Assembly (NCBI RefSeq): GCF_030915465.1
Contig: NZ_CP133267.1
Coordinates: 868,001-932,000, forward strand
DNA length: 64,000 nucleotides
Direction: 5' to 3'
Source of the DNA: Neobacillus sp. PS3-34
GTDB lineage: Bacteria > Bacillota > Bacilli > Bacillales > Cytobacillaceae
Positions 1 to 8,153 of this stretch are shown piece after piece (the first letter of the stretch is position 1; the number at the start of each line of letters is the position of its first letter). The position numbers and the translations under genes were made by a program. The notes below the pieces were generated by a model. It saw nothing but the letters and a program-made list of their open reading frames with translations. It searched no databases and had not been told where the DNA came from.

Positions 1-524
1 TTGACCAATTCCTTAGGGATATTGATATTAAACGCAACACGGCGCGCCTGGAAAGGCTGAAGACCAATTACAGGATCAATTTCCTCTTTAAAGATTTTCT
101 CAGGAGTTTTTTCAGCTACTTCTTCAATTTCAGTTCCGCCTTCTTCAGAAGCCATTAAAACAACGCGTGAAGTCGCACGGTCCAATACTAGTCCAACATA
201 GTATTCTTTTTTAATGTCACAGCCTTCTTCAATTAACAGGCGCTTTACTTCTTTTCCTTCTGGACCTGTTTGATGAGTGACCAAAGTTTTCCCTAAGATT
301 TCGTTCGCATATGTACGTACTTCATCCAGATTTTTGGCAACTTTTACTCCACCGGCTTTACCCCTTCCGCCAGCATGGATTTGAGCCTTAACTACACAAA
401 CTGCAGTGCCAAGCTCTTTTGCAGCTTCAACTGCTTCTTCAACCGTGAAAGCCACTTTACCATTCGGAACTGCTACCCCATATTTTCTGAGGATCTCTTT
501 TCCCTGATACTCATGGATATTCAT
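1..524 (-). CDS. sucC: Succinyl-CoA synthetase beta subunit, N-terminal part (window edge)
   Basis: ADP-forming succinate-CoA ligase beta subunit of the TCA cycle, pairing with SucD. The translation starts [20 protein letters not shown] and holds the ATP-grasp beginning, including [14 protein letters not shown] and the segment around [18 protein letters not shown]. About 174 of roughly 386 residues are present; the rest lies beyond position 1. The ATG at 524-522 follows a good ribosome site (AGGAGG, 9 nt upstream). It is the last gene seen in this direction and has its own promoter (637-665) with a candidate cre box. Identification is secure from the conserved N-terminus. Confidence 0.97.
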   Translation of the reverse strand, partial: MNIHEYQGKEILRKYGVAVPNGKVAFTVEEAVEAAKELGTAVCVVKAQIHAGGRGKAGGVKVAKNLDEVRTYANEILGKTLVTHQTGPEGKEVKRLLIEEGCDIKKEYYVGLVLDRATSRVVLMASEEGGTEIEEVAEKTPEKIFKEEIDPVIGLQPFQARRVAFNINIPKELV

Positions 525-540
525 TTCCCATCCTCCTATC

Positions 541-575
541 TAGAAAAGCGAAGCGCCTTGTTAGGAGCCAGACAC
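541..575. repeat. Fragment of an AGCGCC-type intergenic repeat in the sucC leader
   Basis: The bases AAAAGCGAAGCGCCTTGTT, followed by AGGAGCCAGACAC, resemble the left end of the larger fold-back repeat at 16372-16610, which begins AAGCGCCTTGTTC. Only the end is present here. It lies between the sucC promoter and its ribosome site and would be transcribed in the 5' UTR. The match is short and by eye. Confidence 0.45.
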
Positions 576-622
576 TATTCTAGTTTTTGATTGTTAAACT
601 TTTAATTTTCGCTTTAAAAAAT

Positions 623-638
623 TAGACTGCGCTTTCAT
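623..638 (-). promoter_or_regulatory. Candidate CcpA (cre) operator of sucC
   Basis: On the minus strand the 16 bases ATGAAAGCGCAGTCTA fit the cre consensus WTGNAANCGNWNNCWW at every constrained position. The site overlaps the last two bases of the -10 box and runs into the start-site region, where CcpA binding would block RNA polymerase. Carbon control of a TCA gene is biologically plausible. Binding is inferred, not shown. Confidence 0.6.
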
Positions 639-665
639 TTTATATAATGATAAATTCCTTGTCTA
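637..665 (-). promoter_or_regulatory. SigA-type promoter of sucC
   Basis: On the minus strand TAGACA (660-665) and TAAAAT (637-642) are separated by 17 bases; each matches 5 of 6 consensus positions. It points at sucC about 110 bp downstream. The gap 525-797 otherwise holds only the cre box and the short repeat fragment. Confidence 0.65.
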
Positions 666-797
666 CCATTATGCCTAAAATATTAAATTTATCATAAGAT
701 TCAGAAAAATGCCCGTCTTTTTGCCTTGCTATCTGGGTGCTTTAATAAATTCATTCTTTAAATTGTTTTTTGAAAATAATAAAAACAAGCACTCCAC

Positions 798-1082
798 TTA
801 TTTACTCCGCATCTCCTGATCCGATCTGTAGATAAATGCAAATACCTCTGCTACGGCCTGATATAGTTCCTCTGGAATGCTTTGATTGATGTCCAGCTCA
901 CCTAAAAGCTGAACCAGATTGGGATCCTCCTGAATCGGCACCTTATTTTCCATTGCCTTTTCAATAATGGATTCAGCAATTTTACCCTTCCCCTTTGCCA
1001 GGACTCTAGGGGAATCATGCTGGCTTGGATTATATCCGAGTGCTATGGCTTCCTGCCGCTTCGGTCTATCTTCTTTGCTCAT
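798..1082 (-). CDS. ylqH: FlhB C-terminal-domain-like protein (YlqH family)
   Basis: A 94-residue protein equivalent to the cytoplasmic C-terminal domain of FlhB, the substrate-switch component of flagellar export, without the membrane part. It contains the family pattern RQEAIALGYNPSQHDSPRVLAKGKGKIAESI; in FlhB this region holds the NPTH autocleavage site, here NPSQ, so autocleavage is unlikely. It overlaps the preceding FliK-like gene by 4 nt (ATGA) once that gene's frameshift is corrected, so the pair is translationally coupled. B. subtilis has the same pair beside rnhB and sucC. Function outside flagella is unknown to me. Confidence 0.88.
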   Translation of the reverse strand: MSKEDRPKRQEAIALGYNPSQHDSPRVLAKGKGKIAESIIEKAMENKVPIQEDPNLVQLLGELDINQSIPEELYQAVAEVFAFIYRSDQEMRSK

Positions 1083-2367
1083 ACCTTGTAATCGACTCCC
1101 CCGTATATTTTATTTTCATAAACAGATATAGCGGCCTTCTTGAATGAGTGCCACTTTTATTCTCTCCCTGCTCCTCAAATGTAACGGCAGAGAGATGATA
1201 ATCCATTTCCTTCAATTTTTCCTTCAGCAGTTTTATAAATGGGGACGCGACTTCTCTCATTTCTTTTTTCTCGGATGAAATGGAAATGGTCATAATTCGG
1301 TTTTGAACCTGCATATCGACAACGGTATGTCCCATATACTCTAAATCAAGGTAAAACAACACTCTGCAATAATGCGGATCAATCTTTCCATCTTCCTTTT
1401 TTCTTCCATTCCACTGAATCGATAAATCAGACGTTTTATTCCAAAAGGTTATTGGAACCTGGGTTGTGAATTGCAGGAGTGGACCGTTATCCTGTGAAAG
1501 AAGCTGCAGCCCGGTTATCCTATTCAACAGCTGTTCGGCTGCGTCTTTTTTAGAATTACCTTCGTGCTCGGTTAAATAACGGATCAGTAAGGGTTTTAAC
1601 GATAGCAACTCATCAGCTTTTTCGGCTGAAGTGACGTCCCTTTCGAAAATCTGTTTTTCATAGTCCATACCAAGCGCAGACACCATATGTTTTATATGCC
1701 TAATAGTGTTTTCACTTCTGCCCCAGTCCAATTCCTCAGCACTTGAAATAACGGTATTTAAAATCGTCTTCAGCTGTTGAACCGTATTTGTTTCGTTTCT
1801 TTCATTTAAGGAAGACAATGCATTTTCGAGCAATTGAGAAATTGGCTTCCCGTCGAGAACCGCAGACATGGAAGAAAAAACTTCTTTCGTAAAGGGAAGG
1901 TTTCTTTGAGCCATCATTTTAATGACATCGAGAGCCATTCCCTTTGATTCGGCATTTTTCATCCATTCTGCTGCGATGGCGATAGAATCCTTTGTAATTG
2001 GCAACTGTTCTTTTAAAAGGAAACGGACAAATTCAATATTTTCTTTTCTTTGGGGAACACCCAGCTGCGACAGTAACCCTTCCATTGGATTCGCGCTTTT
2101 CCCCTTGCCGTTAGCCTCAGCAATGACTTTAAGATTAATTTTTCCTTCATCGGACTGGACCTGGAACCAATAACCCTCATCGGCAGAGAGTGGAATCTCC
2201 AATTTTGCGATCATCTTTTGGGATCCTACCTGGACTTCGGCTGTCTGATTCGGAAAAAGCCTTGTGATCCTGCCAAAAACAATTTGGCCAGATTTAAGAG
2301 ATGGCATTGGCAGACTCTGATTTGTTTCCGGCTTAAACAATGTTTTAAGAACACCTGATAGGTCCAT
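1079..2367 (-). CDS. ylqG: FliK-like protein (YlqG family), frameshifted near its C-terminus
   Basis: About 429 residues after correction. The N-terminus (PSLKSGQIVFGRITRLFPNQ) and the C-terminal half resemble FliK/flagellar hook-length control proteins. The uninterrupted frame ends in an odd tail at 1066, but the next frame reads VYENKIYGGVDYKV and stops at 1079-1081, the G-V-D-[YI]-[KR]-[VI] ending I expect for this family. One base is missing at 1133-1138, read as AAGGCC where AAAGGCC restores the frame. The corrected stop overlaps the ylqH start by 4 nt, which supports the correction. It follows rnhB by 20 nt. Function is unknown; the FliK/FlhB domain pairing suggests a physical partnership with ylqH. 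Confidence 0.85.
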
Positions 2368-2387
2368 TAAGAATCCTCTCCTATCGT

Positions 2388-3170
2388 TTATACAAAATCT
2401 TTGACAGGGGCAAAGCTCTTTCGATGATATGGGGTTATTCCATTTTTCATAATTGCATCAATATGTGTCTTTGTTCCATACCCCATATTTTTCTCAAAAC
2501 CGTAAAGTGGATAGAGAAGGGAGAGCTCTTTCATCAAGCGGTCCCTTGCCGTTTTAGCAATAATTGAAGCTGCAGCTATAGAAATACTTTTTGCATCTCC
2601 CTTGATAATCGCTTCAGTTGGGAACGGTGTATCAAGTTTCATAGCATCTATGAGTAAAAATTCTGGCAAAGGGTTTAAGGAGGCAATCGCTGCACCCATT
2701 GCTTTCTTGGTCGATTCATAAATATTTATTTGGTCGATTTCTTCCGCATCTATCATTGCCACGCTAATCGCAACAGCTTCCCTTTTGATGATTTCCTCAT
2801 ATTCTTCCCTTTTTTTCTCCGAAAGCTTTTTTGAGTCATCAATACCAGGAAGGAAAAAGCCGTCAGGAAGGATGACTGCTGCCGCAACTACAGGCCCTGC
2901 AAGCGGCCCTCTGCCAACCTCGTCTACACCGGCGATTAGATTGTAGCCCTGTAATCTATATTTGGTTTCATAGCTGTTCATTTCAATAAATTTATCATGA
3001 AGCTGCTTTTCCTGCTCTTTTTTCCGTTTCCACCTTCTTAGCAGCTGCTGCACACCTTTTCTGTCATCTATTTCGATTAATGCTATAAACGGATCGTCAT
3101 GATCTTTTATTACGGCTAATTGCTGTTCTATTTGTTGTATAGATTGTTTTTCCAAAGTATTCACCTGCAT
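2388..3170 (-). CDS. rnhB: Ribonuclease HII
   Basis: Removes ribonucleotides from DNA and RNA-DNA hybrids. It is 260 residues, the usual length for Bacillus RNase HII with an N-terminal extension of about 70 residues before the catalytic fold. Visible motifs: GVDEVGRGPLAGPVVAAAVI (first Asp-Glu pair), DSKKLSEKKRE, LLIDAM (third acid), and IIKGDAKSISIAAASIIAK. It sits between the repeat-rich region 3171-4260 and ylqG. In B. subtilis it directly follows rbgA; here the two are pushed 1.09 kb apart by the inserted elements, so rnhB probably needs its own promoter, which I could not place with confidence. Confidence 0.96.
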   Translation of the reverse strand: MQVNTLEKQSIQQIEQQLAVIKDHDDPFIALIEIDDRKGVQQLLRRWKRKKEQEKQLHDKFIEMNSYETKYRLQGYNLIAGVDEVGRGPLAGPVVAAAVILPDGFFLPGIDDSKKLSEKKREEYEEIIKREAVAISVAMIDAEEIDQINIYESTKKAMGAAIASLNPLPEFLLIDAMKLDTPFPTEAIIKGDAKSISIAAASIIAKTARDRLMKELSLLYPLYGFEKNMGYGTKTHIDAIMKNGITPYHRKSFAPVKDFV

Positions 3171-3210
3171 TTCATTCTACTGTATGTATCGGTTAAGCTT
3201 TTAAAAAAAT

Positions 3211-3242
3211 AAAGCCCCTTTTATATTATAAAGGGTTTCGTT
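3211..3242 (-). terminator. Hairpin terminator upstream of rnhB
   Basis: AACCCTTTA pairs imperfectly with TAAAAGGGGCTT round a short AT loop; on the minus strand it is followed by ATTTTTTT. It lies 40 bp before rnhB and would stop transcripts coming from the repeat region. Confidence 0.55.
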
Positions 3243-3264
3243 TTAAGTTACTTTTTTAAATTAA

Positions 3265-3508
3265 GGCTCTGTTAAACTTGCCTGTTGATTTCCACTCCAG
3301 GATGCTCGCTTTCCGCGGCGCGGGCGTTGAGCCTCCTCGGCGCTGAGCGCCTGTGGGGTCTCCCTTGACTCGCTTTTCCCGCAGGACGTTGAATAAGCTT
3401 CCTAGAATCAACACCGCACGAAGGAAATGCGATAGCATTTTCGAGGATCTCGCACCTTACGCTCCAATCAACATAGTGCCAAATTAACAATAAGTTTTAA
3501 ACATAGCC
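3265..3508. mobile_element. MITE-like non-autonomous element with 8-bp target duplication
   Basis: The 244-bp segment begins GGCTCTGTTAAACTT and its other end, read on the opposite strand, begins GGCTATGTTTAAAACTT, so the termini are imperfect inverted repeats. It is flanked by a perfect 8-bp direct repeat TAAATTAA (3257-3264 and 3509-3516), the mark of transposition. Inside lies a second inverted pair TGTTGATT (3283-3290) and AATCAACA (3466-3473) and a GC-rich core (GCGCCTGTGGGGTC) that I recall as a common Bacillaceae intergenic repeat. There is no transposase gene. An 8-bp duplication and GG-CTGTT-type ends fit IS6- or ISL3-like transposases; the family is not settled. Two small frames inside it are not genes. 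Confidence 0.72.
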
Positions 3509-3576
3509 TAAATTAAAATATAGAAAGACATCCTGTTTGGCATATTAAACACAGAATTTCCATTCATTGGGTAACA

Positions 3577-3609
3577 ATTTACTTTCGAGTTGCAAAACAG
3601 AAAGTAAAT
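3577..3609. other. Isolated 10-bp hairpin
   Basis: ATTTACTTTC and GAAAGTAAAT form a perfect 10-bp inverted repeat with a 13-nt loop, between the MITE and the 52-bp array. There is no T-tract on either side, so it does not look like a terminator. It may be a degenerate relative of the array hairpins, but its loop is longer and it is out of the 52-bp phase. Confidence 0.4.
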
Positions 3610-3666
3610 CACTGGTAAATTCGAAGGTTTTCCTCTACGCGATTCACAGAATCATTTCAAAAAGAT

Positions 3667-4127
3667 ATGAAGGACATTTTTCCTGTTTACCTGAATGGTT
3701 CTGTCCTTCATAGGGCTTATGAAAGACATTTTCCCACTTCACCTGCGAGGTTTTGTCCTTCATGAAGCTGATGAAGGACATTTTTACTCTTCATCTGTCT
3801 GGTTTTGTCCATAAGAGCCATTTTATCAGACATTCTCACCGATCTTGCGTGGGATTTTGTCCAATAAAATCCTCTTATTGGACATTTTAAACGGTCTTAT
3901 GCCCGGTTTTGTCCAATAGAACCCTCTTATTGGACATTTTAAACGGTCTTATGCCACGTTTTGTCTAATAGAACCCTCTTATTAGACATTTTCACCGGTC
4001 TTATGCCACGTTTTGTCTAATAGAACCCTCTTATTAGACATTTTAATCGCTCATGTGTCCGATTTTGTCCATCATAATCCTTTTATTGGACACTTTCATC
4101 TGTCACTAGCATCATTTTGTCCTTCAT
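3667..4127. repeat. Array 1: nine units of a 52-bp palindromic tandem repeat
   Basis: The base G of the motif GACA recurs at 3673, 3725, 3777, 3829, 3881, 3933, 3985, 4037 and 4089: an exact 52-bp period. Each unit is a left arm of 10 nt ending GACA, a 25-nt spacer with T-rich 5' end and usually GGTTT/CGTTT at its 3' end, a right arm beginning TGTC, and a 7-nt linker. The right arm of one unit pairs with the left arm of the next: TGTCCAATA/TATTGGACA, TGTCTAATA/TATTAGACA and TGTCCTTCAT/ATGAAGGACA, so arm changes are compensated. Outer units carry the CTTCAT arms and inner units the AATA arms. No open frame or promoter was recognised in it. Confidence 0.92.
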
Positions 4128-4177
4128 ACGTGGGTGACAAAAAACACCAAAAAGCCGAAACATCCTTTTTTCAACAA

Positions 4178-4210
4178 GAAAAAATGACGTATGCCATTCC
4201 ATACGTCATT
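4178..4210 (-). terminator. Intrinsic terminator of the sip-rbgA transcript
   Basis: AATGACGTATG (minus strand) pairs perfectly with CATACGTCATT round a 6-nt loop and is followed by TTTTTTC. It lies about 50 bp after the rbgA stop, so array 1 is downstream of the terminator. Confidence 0.85.
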
Positions 4211-4260
4211 ACAATGTCATTTAATTAATTATTAAGACTCTCAATATAGAAGCTAATTTC

Positions 4261-5137
4261 CTAATCCTGCTCTTTATGGTCCTCGCCGGCAAAGTCTTCT
4301 GGTTTTTCAAAAGAAAGTGGTCCAAATTTTTCTGTTCTGATTTCCCTAATTACAAGCTCTGCGGTTTTGTCGTAGTCGACCATTCCTCCGCCCATCAGAC
4401 AGCCTCTGAGCGTACCTACATGGTCGAATAACTCGACAACATCCTCAGGGACCTGTTCGAACTTGTAACGCTCCTTAAAGCGTTCAGGATACTCTCTTTC
4501 AAGAAAACGGAGCGAGAACAGGGCCAGGTCCTGTAAATTCAATAAAGTATCTTTGATAGCTCCTGTTACAGCTAACTTCCTTCCTACTTCCTGGTCTTCG
4601 AATTTCGGCCATAAAATTCCGGGAGTATCCAGCAATTCAAGTTCTTTGCCTACTTTAATCCATTGCTGTGCTTTCGTCACACCTGGAGTATTTCCGGTTT
4701 TCGCGATGTTCTTTTTTGCAAGGCGATTAATTAGCGTTGATTTCCCTGCGTTGGGTATTCCAACAATCATCGCCCTGATTGCTCTAGGGTTTACACCTTT
4801 AGCCCTTAGGCGGTCGAATTTTTCTTTAAGGATTTCATGCGAGGCCTGAACGATGTCCCTCATTCCGACACCTTCGTGGGCATTGATCGCCAGGCTTTAC
4901 CCCTTTGGCAGCGAAAAAGCGGATCCATTCCTTGGTCACTTCTTTATCGGCCATATCTGCTTTATTTAACAGCACCAGCCTGGGTTTATGCTGAATGATT
5001 TCGTCAATCATGGGATTGCGAGAAGAGTACGGTATCCTCGCATCCACCAATTCAAAAATAATATCGACGAGTTTCAGTTTTTCCGTGACCTCTCTGCGAG
5101 CCTTGGCGATATGGCCTGGAAACCATTGGATCGTCAA
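4261..5137 (-). CDS. rbgA: Ribosome biogenesis GTPase A, frameshifted
   Basis: Circularly permuted GTPase needed for late 50S subunit assembly. The first part ([22 protein letters not shown], then [10 protein letters not shown], the G4 motif) and the second ([20 protein letters not shown], the P-loop; [13 protein letters not shown]3) are in different frames. The break is at 4892-4897: GTAAAGCCTGG is read where GTAAAGGCCCTGG gives [13 protein letters not shown], two bases missing at a GGCC. Corrected length is about 292 residues. I prefer the TTG start at 5137 (MTIQWF...) because AGGAGG lies 8 nt upstream; the GTG at 5146 overlaps that site. It follows sip by 21 nt. Confidence 0.95.
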
Positions 5138-5158
5138 AGCAGCCACCTCCTAAAATAT

Positions 5159-5719
5159 CTATTTGATTTTTACGATTCGCGCGTCTGAAAGTGGCCAGTA
5201 AACGACACTGGTTTTCCCCAGAATCTTGCTCAATGGGACAGTTCCAATATGGCGGCTGTCTTTACTGAAGCGCCTGTTGTCTCCCATTACAAACAATTCT
5301 CCTTCAGGCACTGTATCACGCCCAACAGCAGTTTCCTTCAATGTAAACGCATCTGTTAACGGCCCATCGATAACCTTTTTCTTGAATTCATCCAAGTATG
5401 GTTCTTTATATGCTTTCCCATTAACATAAAGAGTATCATTTTTATACTCGATACGGTCACCCGGAAGGCCGATGACCCTTTTTATGTAATCCTTACCTTC
5501 AGGAGCATGGAATACAATGATATCAAACCGTTTAGGTTTGCCAATTTCATAGCTTAACTTATTTACTATCATTCTGTCCTGATCATGCAATGTAGGAGTC
5601 ATGGAAAGGCCATCAACTACAATTGGAGCAAAAAGAAAATACCTGATTACTGCTGCCAATATTACAGCAATTACTAACGCCTTTGTCCATTCCCAAACTT
5701 CGTTTTTCTTTTTTGTCAT
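5159..5719 (-). CDS. Type I signal peptidase
   Basis: Membrane-anchored serine protease that removes signal peptides from exported proteins. 186 residues: one N-terminal membrane segment (ALVIAVILAAVIRYFLFAPI), then the catalytic serine in GLSMTPTL, the catalytic lysine in DYIKRVIGLPGD, and the C-terminal GDNRRFSKDSR box. It is a SipS/SipT/LepB-type enzyme; which paralogue cannot be told. In B. subtilis no such gene lies between rplS and rbgA as I recall, though other bacilli have it here. The rplS terminator precedes it, so it should have its own promoter in 5720-5870, which I could not define. Confidence 0.96.
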   Translation of the reverse strand: MTKKKNEVWEWTKALVIAVILAAVIRYFLFAPIVVDGLSMTPTLHDQDRMIVNKLSYEIGKPKRFDIIVFHAPEGKDYIKRVIGLPGDRIEYKNDTLYVNGKAYKEPYLDEFKKKVIDGPLTDAFTLKETAVGRDTVPEGELFVMGDNRRFSKDSRHIGTVPLSKILGKTSVVYWPLSDARIVKIK

Positions 5720-5871
5720 TACGTGTTCCCCACCAATCTCACCAAATAAATGTTTACTTCACTTTATTTTACATAACTGACGCATAATAAACACGAGGGG
5801 ATGTACTTTTTTAATCAAACTTTAATAATTTGGTTTTTTCAGGAAACGATTTAAGGCTAAAGATTTGTATG

Positions 5872-5900
5872 AAAAAAGAGCTTGCAGAGCAAGCTCTTTT
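5872..5900 (-). terminator. Intrinsic terminator of rplS
   Basis: AAAAGAGCTTGC and GCAAGCTCTTTT form a perfect 12-bp stem with a 3-nt loop, followed by more T residues on the minus strand, 10 bp after the rplS stop. Confidence 0.93.
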
Positions 5901-5909
5901 GCATTCATA

Positions 5910-6257
5910 TTAGCGACGAATCTCTTTAATACGAGCTTTTTTACCACGTAGGTTACGTAGGTAGTAAAGTTTCGCACGACGGACTTTACCGCGGCGGATT
6001 ACTTCAAGCTTCGCAATTTTTGGTGTGTGAACAGGGAATGTACGCTCAACGCCTACTCCGTAAGAAACTTTACGTACTGTAAAAGTTTCACTGATTCCAC
6101 CACCACGACGCTTAATCACTACGCCTTCAAACAACTGAATACGTTCGCGAGTACCCTCGATAACTTTAACGTGTACACGTACAGTGTCTCCAGGACGGAA
6201 CGAAGGAAGATCAGTGCGAAGTTGTTCTTTTGTGATTTCTTGAATTAATTGTTGCAT
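5910..6257 (-). CDS. rplS: 50S ribosomal protein L19
   Basis: Binds at the 30S-50S interface. The start at 6257 gives [20 protein letters not shown] and 115 residues, the normal size; the frame is open further upstream but only as leader. Typical segments [40 protein letters not shown] and the C-terminal [18 protein letters not shown] are intact. A ribosome site (GGGAGGAG) precedes the ATG. It has its own promoter after trmD and a strong terminator, so it can be expressed apart from the upstream genes. Confidence 0.97.
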   Translation of the reverse strand: MQQLIQEITKEQLRTDLPSFRPGDTVRVHVKVIEGTRERIQLFEGVVIKRRGGGISETFTVRKVSYGVGVERTFPVHTPKIAKLEVIRRGKVRRAKLYYLRNLRGKKARIKEIRR

Positions 6258-6352
6258 CGTTTTCAACTCCTCCCAACAGACGCTCATGCACTCGTTCATT
6301 GCAGCGGAACATCGTTATAAGACCGGCCTGATTTAATATCAGCGCAAGTCAC
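6258..6352 (-). promoter_or_regulatory. Candidate L19 leader RNA
   Basis: The roughly 95-nt leader between the promoter and rplS contains short self-complementary stretches (CTGAT/ATCAG, TGCA-rich repeats). Firmicute rplS genes commonly carry a structured autoregulatory L19 leader in this place. I infer it from position and partial structure; the covariance model was not tested. Confidence 0.4.
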
Positions 6353-6359
6353 AAGAAGT

Positions 6360-6388
6360 ATCTTACCATAAACGACTGGTCCGTGCAA
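6360..6388 (-). promoter_or_regulatory. SigA-type promoter of rplS
   Basis: TTGCAC (6383-6388), 17-base spacer, TAAGAT (6360-6365) on the minus strand, directly after the trmD stop. Confidence 0.8.
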
Positions 6389-6391
6389 TAA

Positions 6392-7135
6392 CTACTTATA
6401 TTCTTTTTTTATTTCTTCCAGCCATTTTGTTTGTTCGGCCGTAAGCACTATTTTTTCGAACAGGTCTGGACGGCGAAGAAAAGTCCTCCGAAGTGATTCC
6501 TTTGTGCGCCATTCCTCTACCAATTTATGATTTCCTGACAACAGGATATCAGGCACCTTCATTCCGCGAAAATCGGCTGGTCTTGTATAATGGGGATGCT
6601 CCAGCATTCCGGTGCTGAAGGAATCCTTCATGTGGGATTCTTCATTTCCTAAAACCTCCGGCAAGAGGCGGACAACACTATCGATTACGACCATCGCACC
6701 CAATTCTCCACCTGTAAGCACATAATCTCCAATCGAGATTTCGTCCGTAACTAAATGCTCTCGTATTCGCTCATCATAGCCTTCGTAATGCCCGCAAATG
6801 AATAAAAGATGCTCTTCCTTTGCAAGTTCTTCAGCCTTTGCCTGAGAAAACCGTTCACCCTGTGGACACATGAGAACAACCCGTGTTTTGGATTTAGAGG
6901 ACTCCTTGCTCAAAGCCGCAACCGCATCAAAAATGGGCTGAGGCTTCAGGACCATTCCTGCCCCGCCTCCATACGGATAATCGTCTACCGTATTGTGCTT
7001 GTTATCGGCATAATCGCGAAAATTAACAACATTGTAATGAACTGCCTCTTTTTCTTCAGCCTTTTTTAGGATGGAATGTCCAAACACACCTTCAAACATT
7101 TCAGGAAAAAGTGTGAGCACATCGATTTTCATCAT
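6392..7135 (-). CDS. trmD: tRNA (guanine-N1-)-methyltransferase
   Basis: Methylates G37 of tRNAs to prevent frameshifting, using SAM bound in a trefoil-knot fold. 247 residues with [20 protein letters not shown], the substrate-loop region [26 protein letters not shown] and [18 protein letters not shown]. The first ATG (7135) overlaps the rimM stop, with AAGGA 8 nt upstream; a second ATG follows at once. It is translated in the rpsP-khpA-ylqD-rimM-trmD series. Confidence 0.97.
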   Translation of the reverse strand: MMKIDVLTLFPEMFEGVFGHSILKKAEEKEAVHYNVVNFRDYADNKHNTVDDYPYGGGAGMVLKPQPIFDAVAALSKESSKSKTRVVLMCPQGERFSQAKAEELAKEEHLLFICGHYEGYDERIREHLVTDEISIGDYVLTGGELGAMVVIDSVVRLLPEVLGNEESHMKDSFSTGMLEHPHYTRPADFRGMKVPDILLSGNHKLVEEWRTKESLRRTFLRRPDLFEKIVLTAEQTKWLEEIKKEYK

Positions 7136-7650
7136 GATAATAATCCTTCGATAGGTTCGATGGTTACCAATTTTTCGTTGATATCCACTTTAAGCACAAC
7201 ATCTTCAATATATGGAATCAGAATCTCTTTTCCCTTATCGCCCTTGATCACCCAAACATCGTTGGCACCAGGTGTGAGGATTTCTTTAATTGTTCCAAGC
7301 TCCTCACCTGCTACCGTTACAACCGAGCAGCCAATGATTTCATGAAAGTAATATTCATTTTCCTTAAGCTTACCGAGCTGAGATTCTGGCACTTTAAGGA
7401 TGCCATCTCTGAACTTTTCAACCATATTGATATTATCGTATCCTTCAAACGTCAATAAATCAAAGTTCTTATGGCTGCGGTGGCTTTTCACCTTCAACTC
7501 GATCGGAGCTTCTGCTTTCGGTAAAAACAACGTCAGGATATTGCCGACTTTATATCGTTCCTTCGGAAAATCTGTTTTTGAAATAACTCGCACTTCGCCT
7601 CTTAATCCGTGGGTATTGACAATTTTCCCTACATTAAACCATTTCTCCAT
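7132..7650 (-). CDS. rimM: Ribosome maturation factor RimM
   Basis: Assists maturation of the 30S head and binds S19. 172 residues from the ATG at 7650 ([20 protein letters not shown]); upstream codons in frame are leader. N-terminal RimM domain followed by a PRC-barrel ([20 protein letters not shown], then [23 protein letters not shown]). The stop overlaps the trmD start, so the two are translationally coupled, as in B. subtilis. Confidence 0.96.
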   Translation of the reverse strand: MEKWFNVGKIVNTHGLRGEVRVISKTDFPKERYKVGNILTLFLPKAEAPIELKVKSHRSHKNFDLLTFEGYDNINMVEKFRDGILKVPESQLGKLKENEYYFHEIIGCSVVTVAGEELGTIKEILTPGANDVWVIKGDKGKEILIPYIEDVVLKVDINEKLVTIEPIEGLLS

Positions 7651-7664
7651 TTTGCTACTCACCT

Positions 7665-8051
7665 CTAACGTATTTCTTGGATAATTCCATCCTTAATGAC
7701 AATCACTGGCTGGCTCGCTGGATCGCCCCATGCATCCCCTACACTCACATCTATGATGGCCTGTACTTCTTTTTCTTTAAGCTCGCTCCCTAATGGTAGC
7801 ATATGTAATTGGCTGATTTGAAACTCAAGCAGCTTTTCTTTTTCCCGCCTGATGGACATTTCTTTTTCAAATTGAGGTTTAATCTCGCCCGGCTGAAATC
7901 TTTTTGATTTCTCGAGCCGTTTGGCTTCAAACTGAAGCTGTTCATATTCCTTTTGCAGCTGCAGCATTTGGTCATTATATTTATCAAGCAATTTCTGCCT
8001 GCTTTGTTCAGTTAAAATTTGTTTCACCACAACATTTTGAAGTATTTTCAT
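7665..8051 (-). CDS. ylqD: YlqD-family protein of unknown function
   Basis: 128 residues, starting [19 protein letters not shown] with GGAG 8 nt before the ATG at 8051. The middle (residues about 20-90) is a charged coiled coil rich in Glu, Lys and Gln; the C-terminus ([27 protein letters not shown]) looks like a small beta domain. Equivalent genes occupy this place in other bacilli. I know no established function; its setting suggests a role with ribosome maturation. A terminator lies between it and khpA. Confidence 0.88.
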   Translation of the reverse strand: MKILQNVVVKQILTEQSRQKLLDKYNDQMLQLQKEYEQLQFEAKRLEKSKRFQPGEIKPQFEKEMSIRREKEKLLEFQISQLHMLPLGSELKEKEVQAIIDVSVGDAWGDPASQPVIVIKDGIIQEIR

Positions 8052-8113
8052 CATAGTTTCTCCATGTTCCATTTTCTTTGTACGGATTCACTGAAAAAAT
8101 AAAAAAAGCTAGC

Positions 8114-8143
8114 AAAAAGAGGGGGATATTCCCCCTCTTTTTT
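8114..8143 (-). terminator. Hairpin terminator between khpA and ylqD
   Basis: AAAAAGAGGGGGA pairs perfectly with TCCCCCTCTTTTT round a 3-nt loop; the symmetry gives T-tracts on both strands. It would attenuate rpsP-khpA transcription before ylqD-rimM-trmD. Confidence 0.9.
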
Positions 8144-8153
8144 ACAGTACAGC

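Noticed and set aside
3256..3490. Two small minus-strand frames (60 and 72 residues)
   Set aside because: They lie on the MITE-like element, overlap each other, have no ribosome site and have the low-complexity composition of a GC-rich repeat.
3667..4127. CRISPR array
   Set aside because: Period is regular, but the arms are palindromic and vary while the spacers resemble one another, the reverse of CRISPR. No cas genes are in the window.
4013..4228. 71-residue plus-strand frame overlapping array 1 and the rbgA terminator
   Set aside because: It is made of repeat units and a terminator hairpin, with no ribosome site or recognisable domain.
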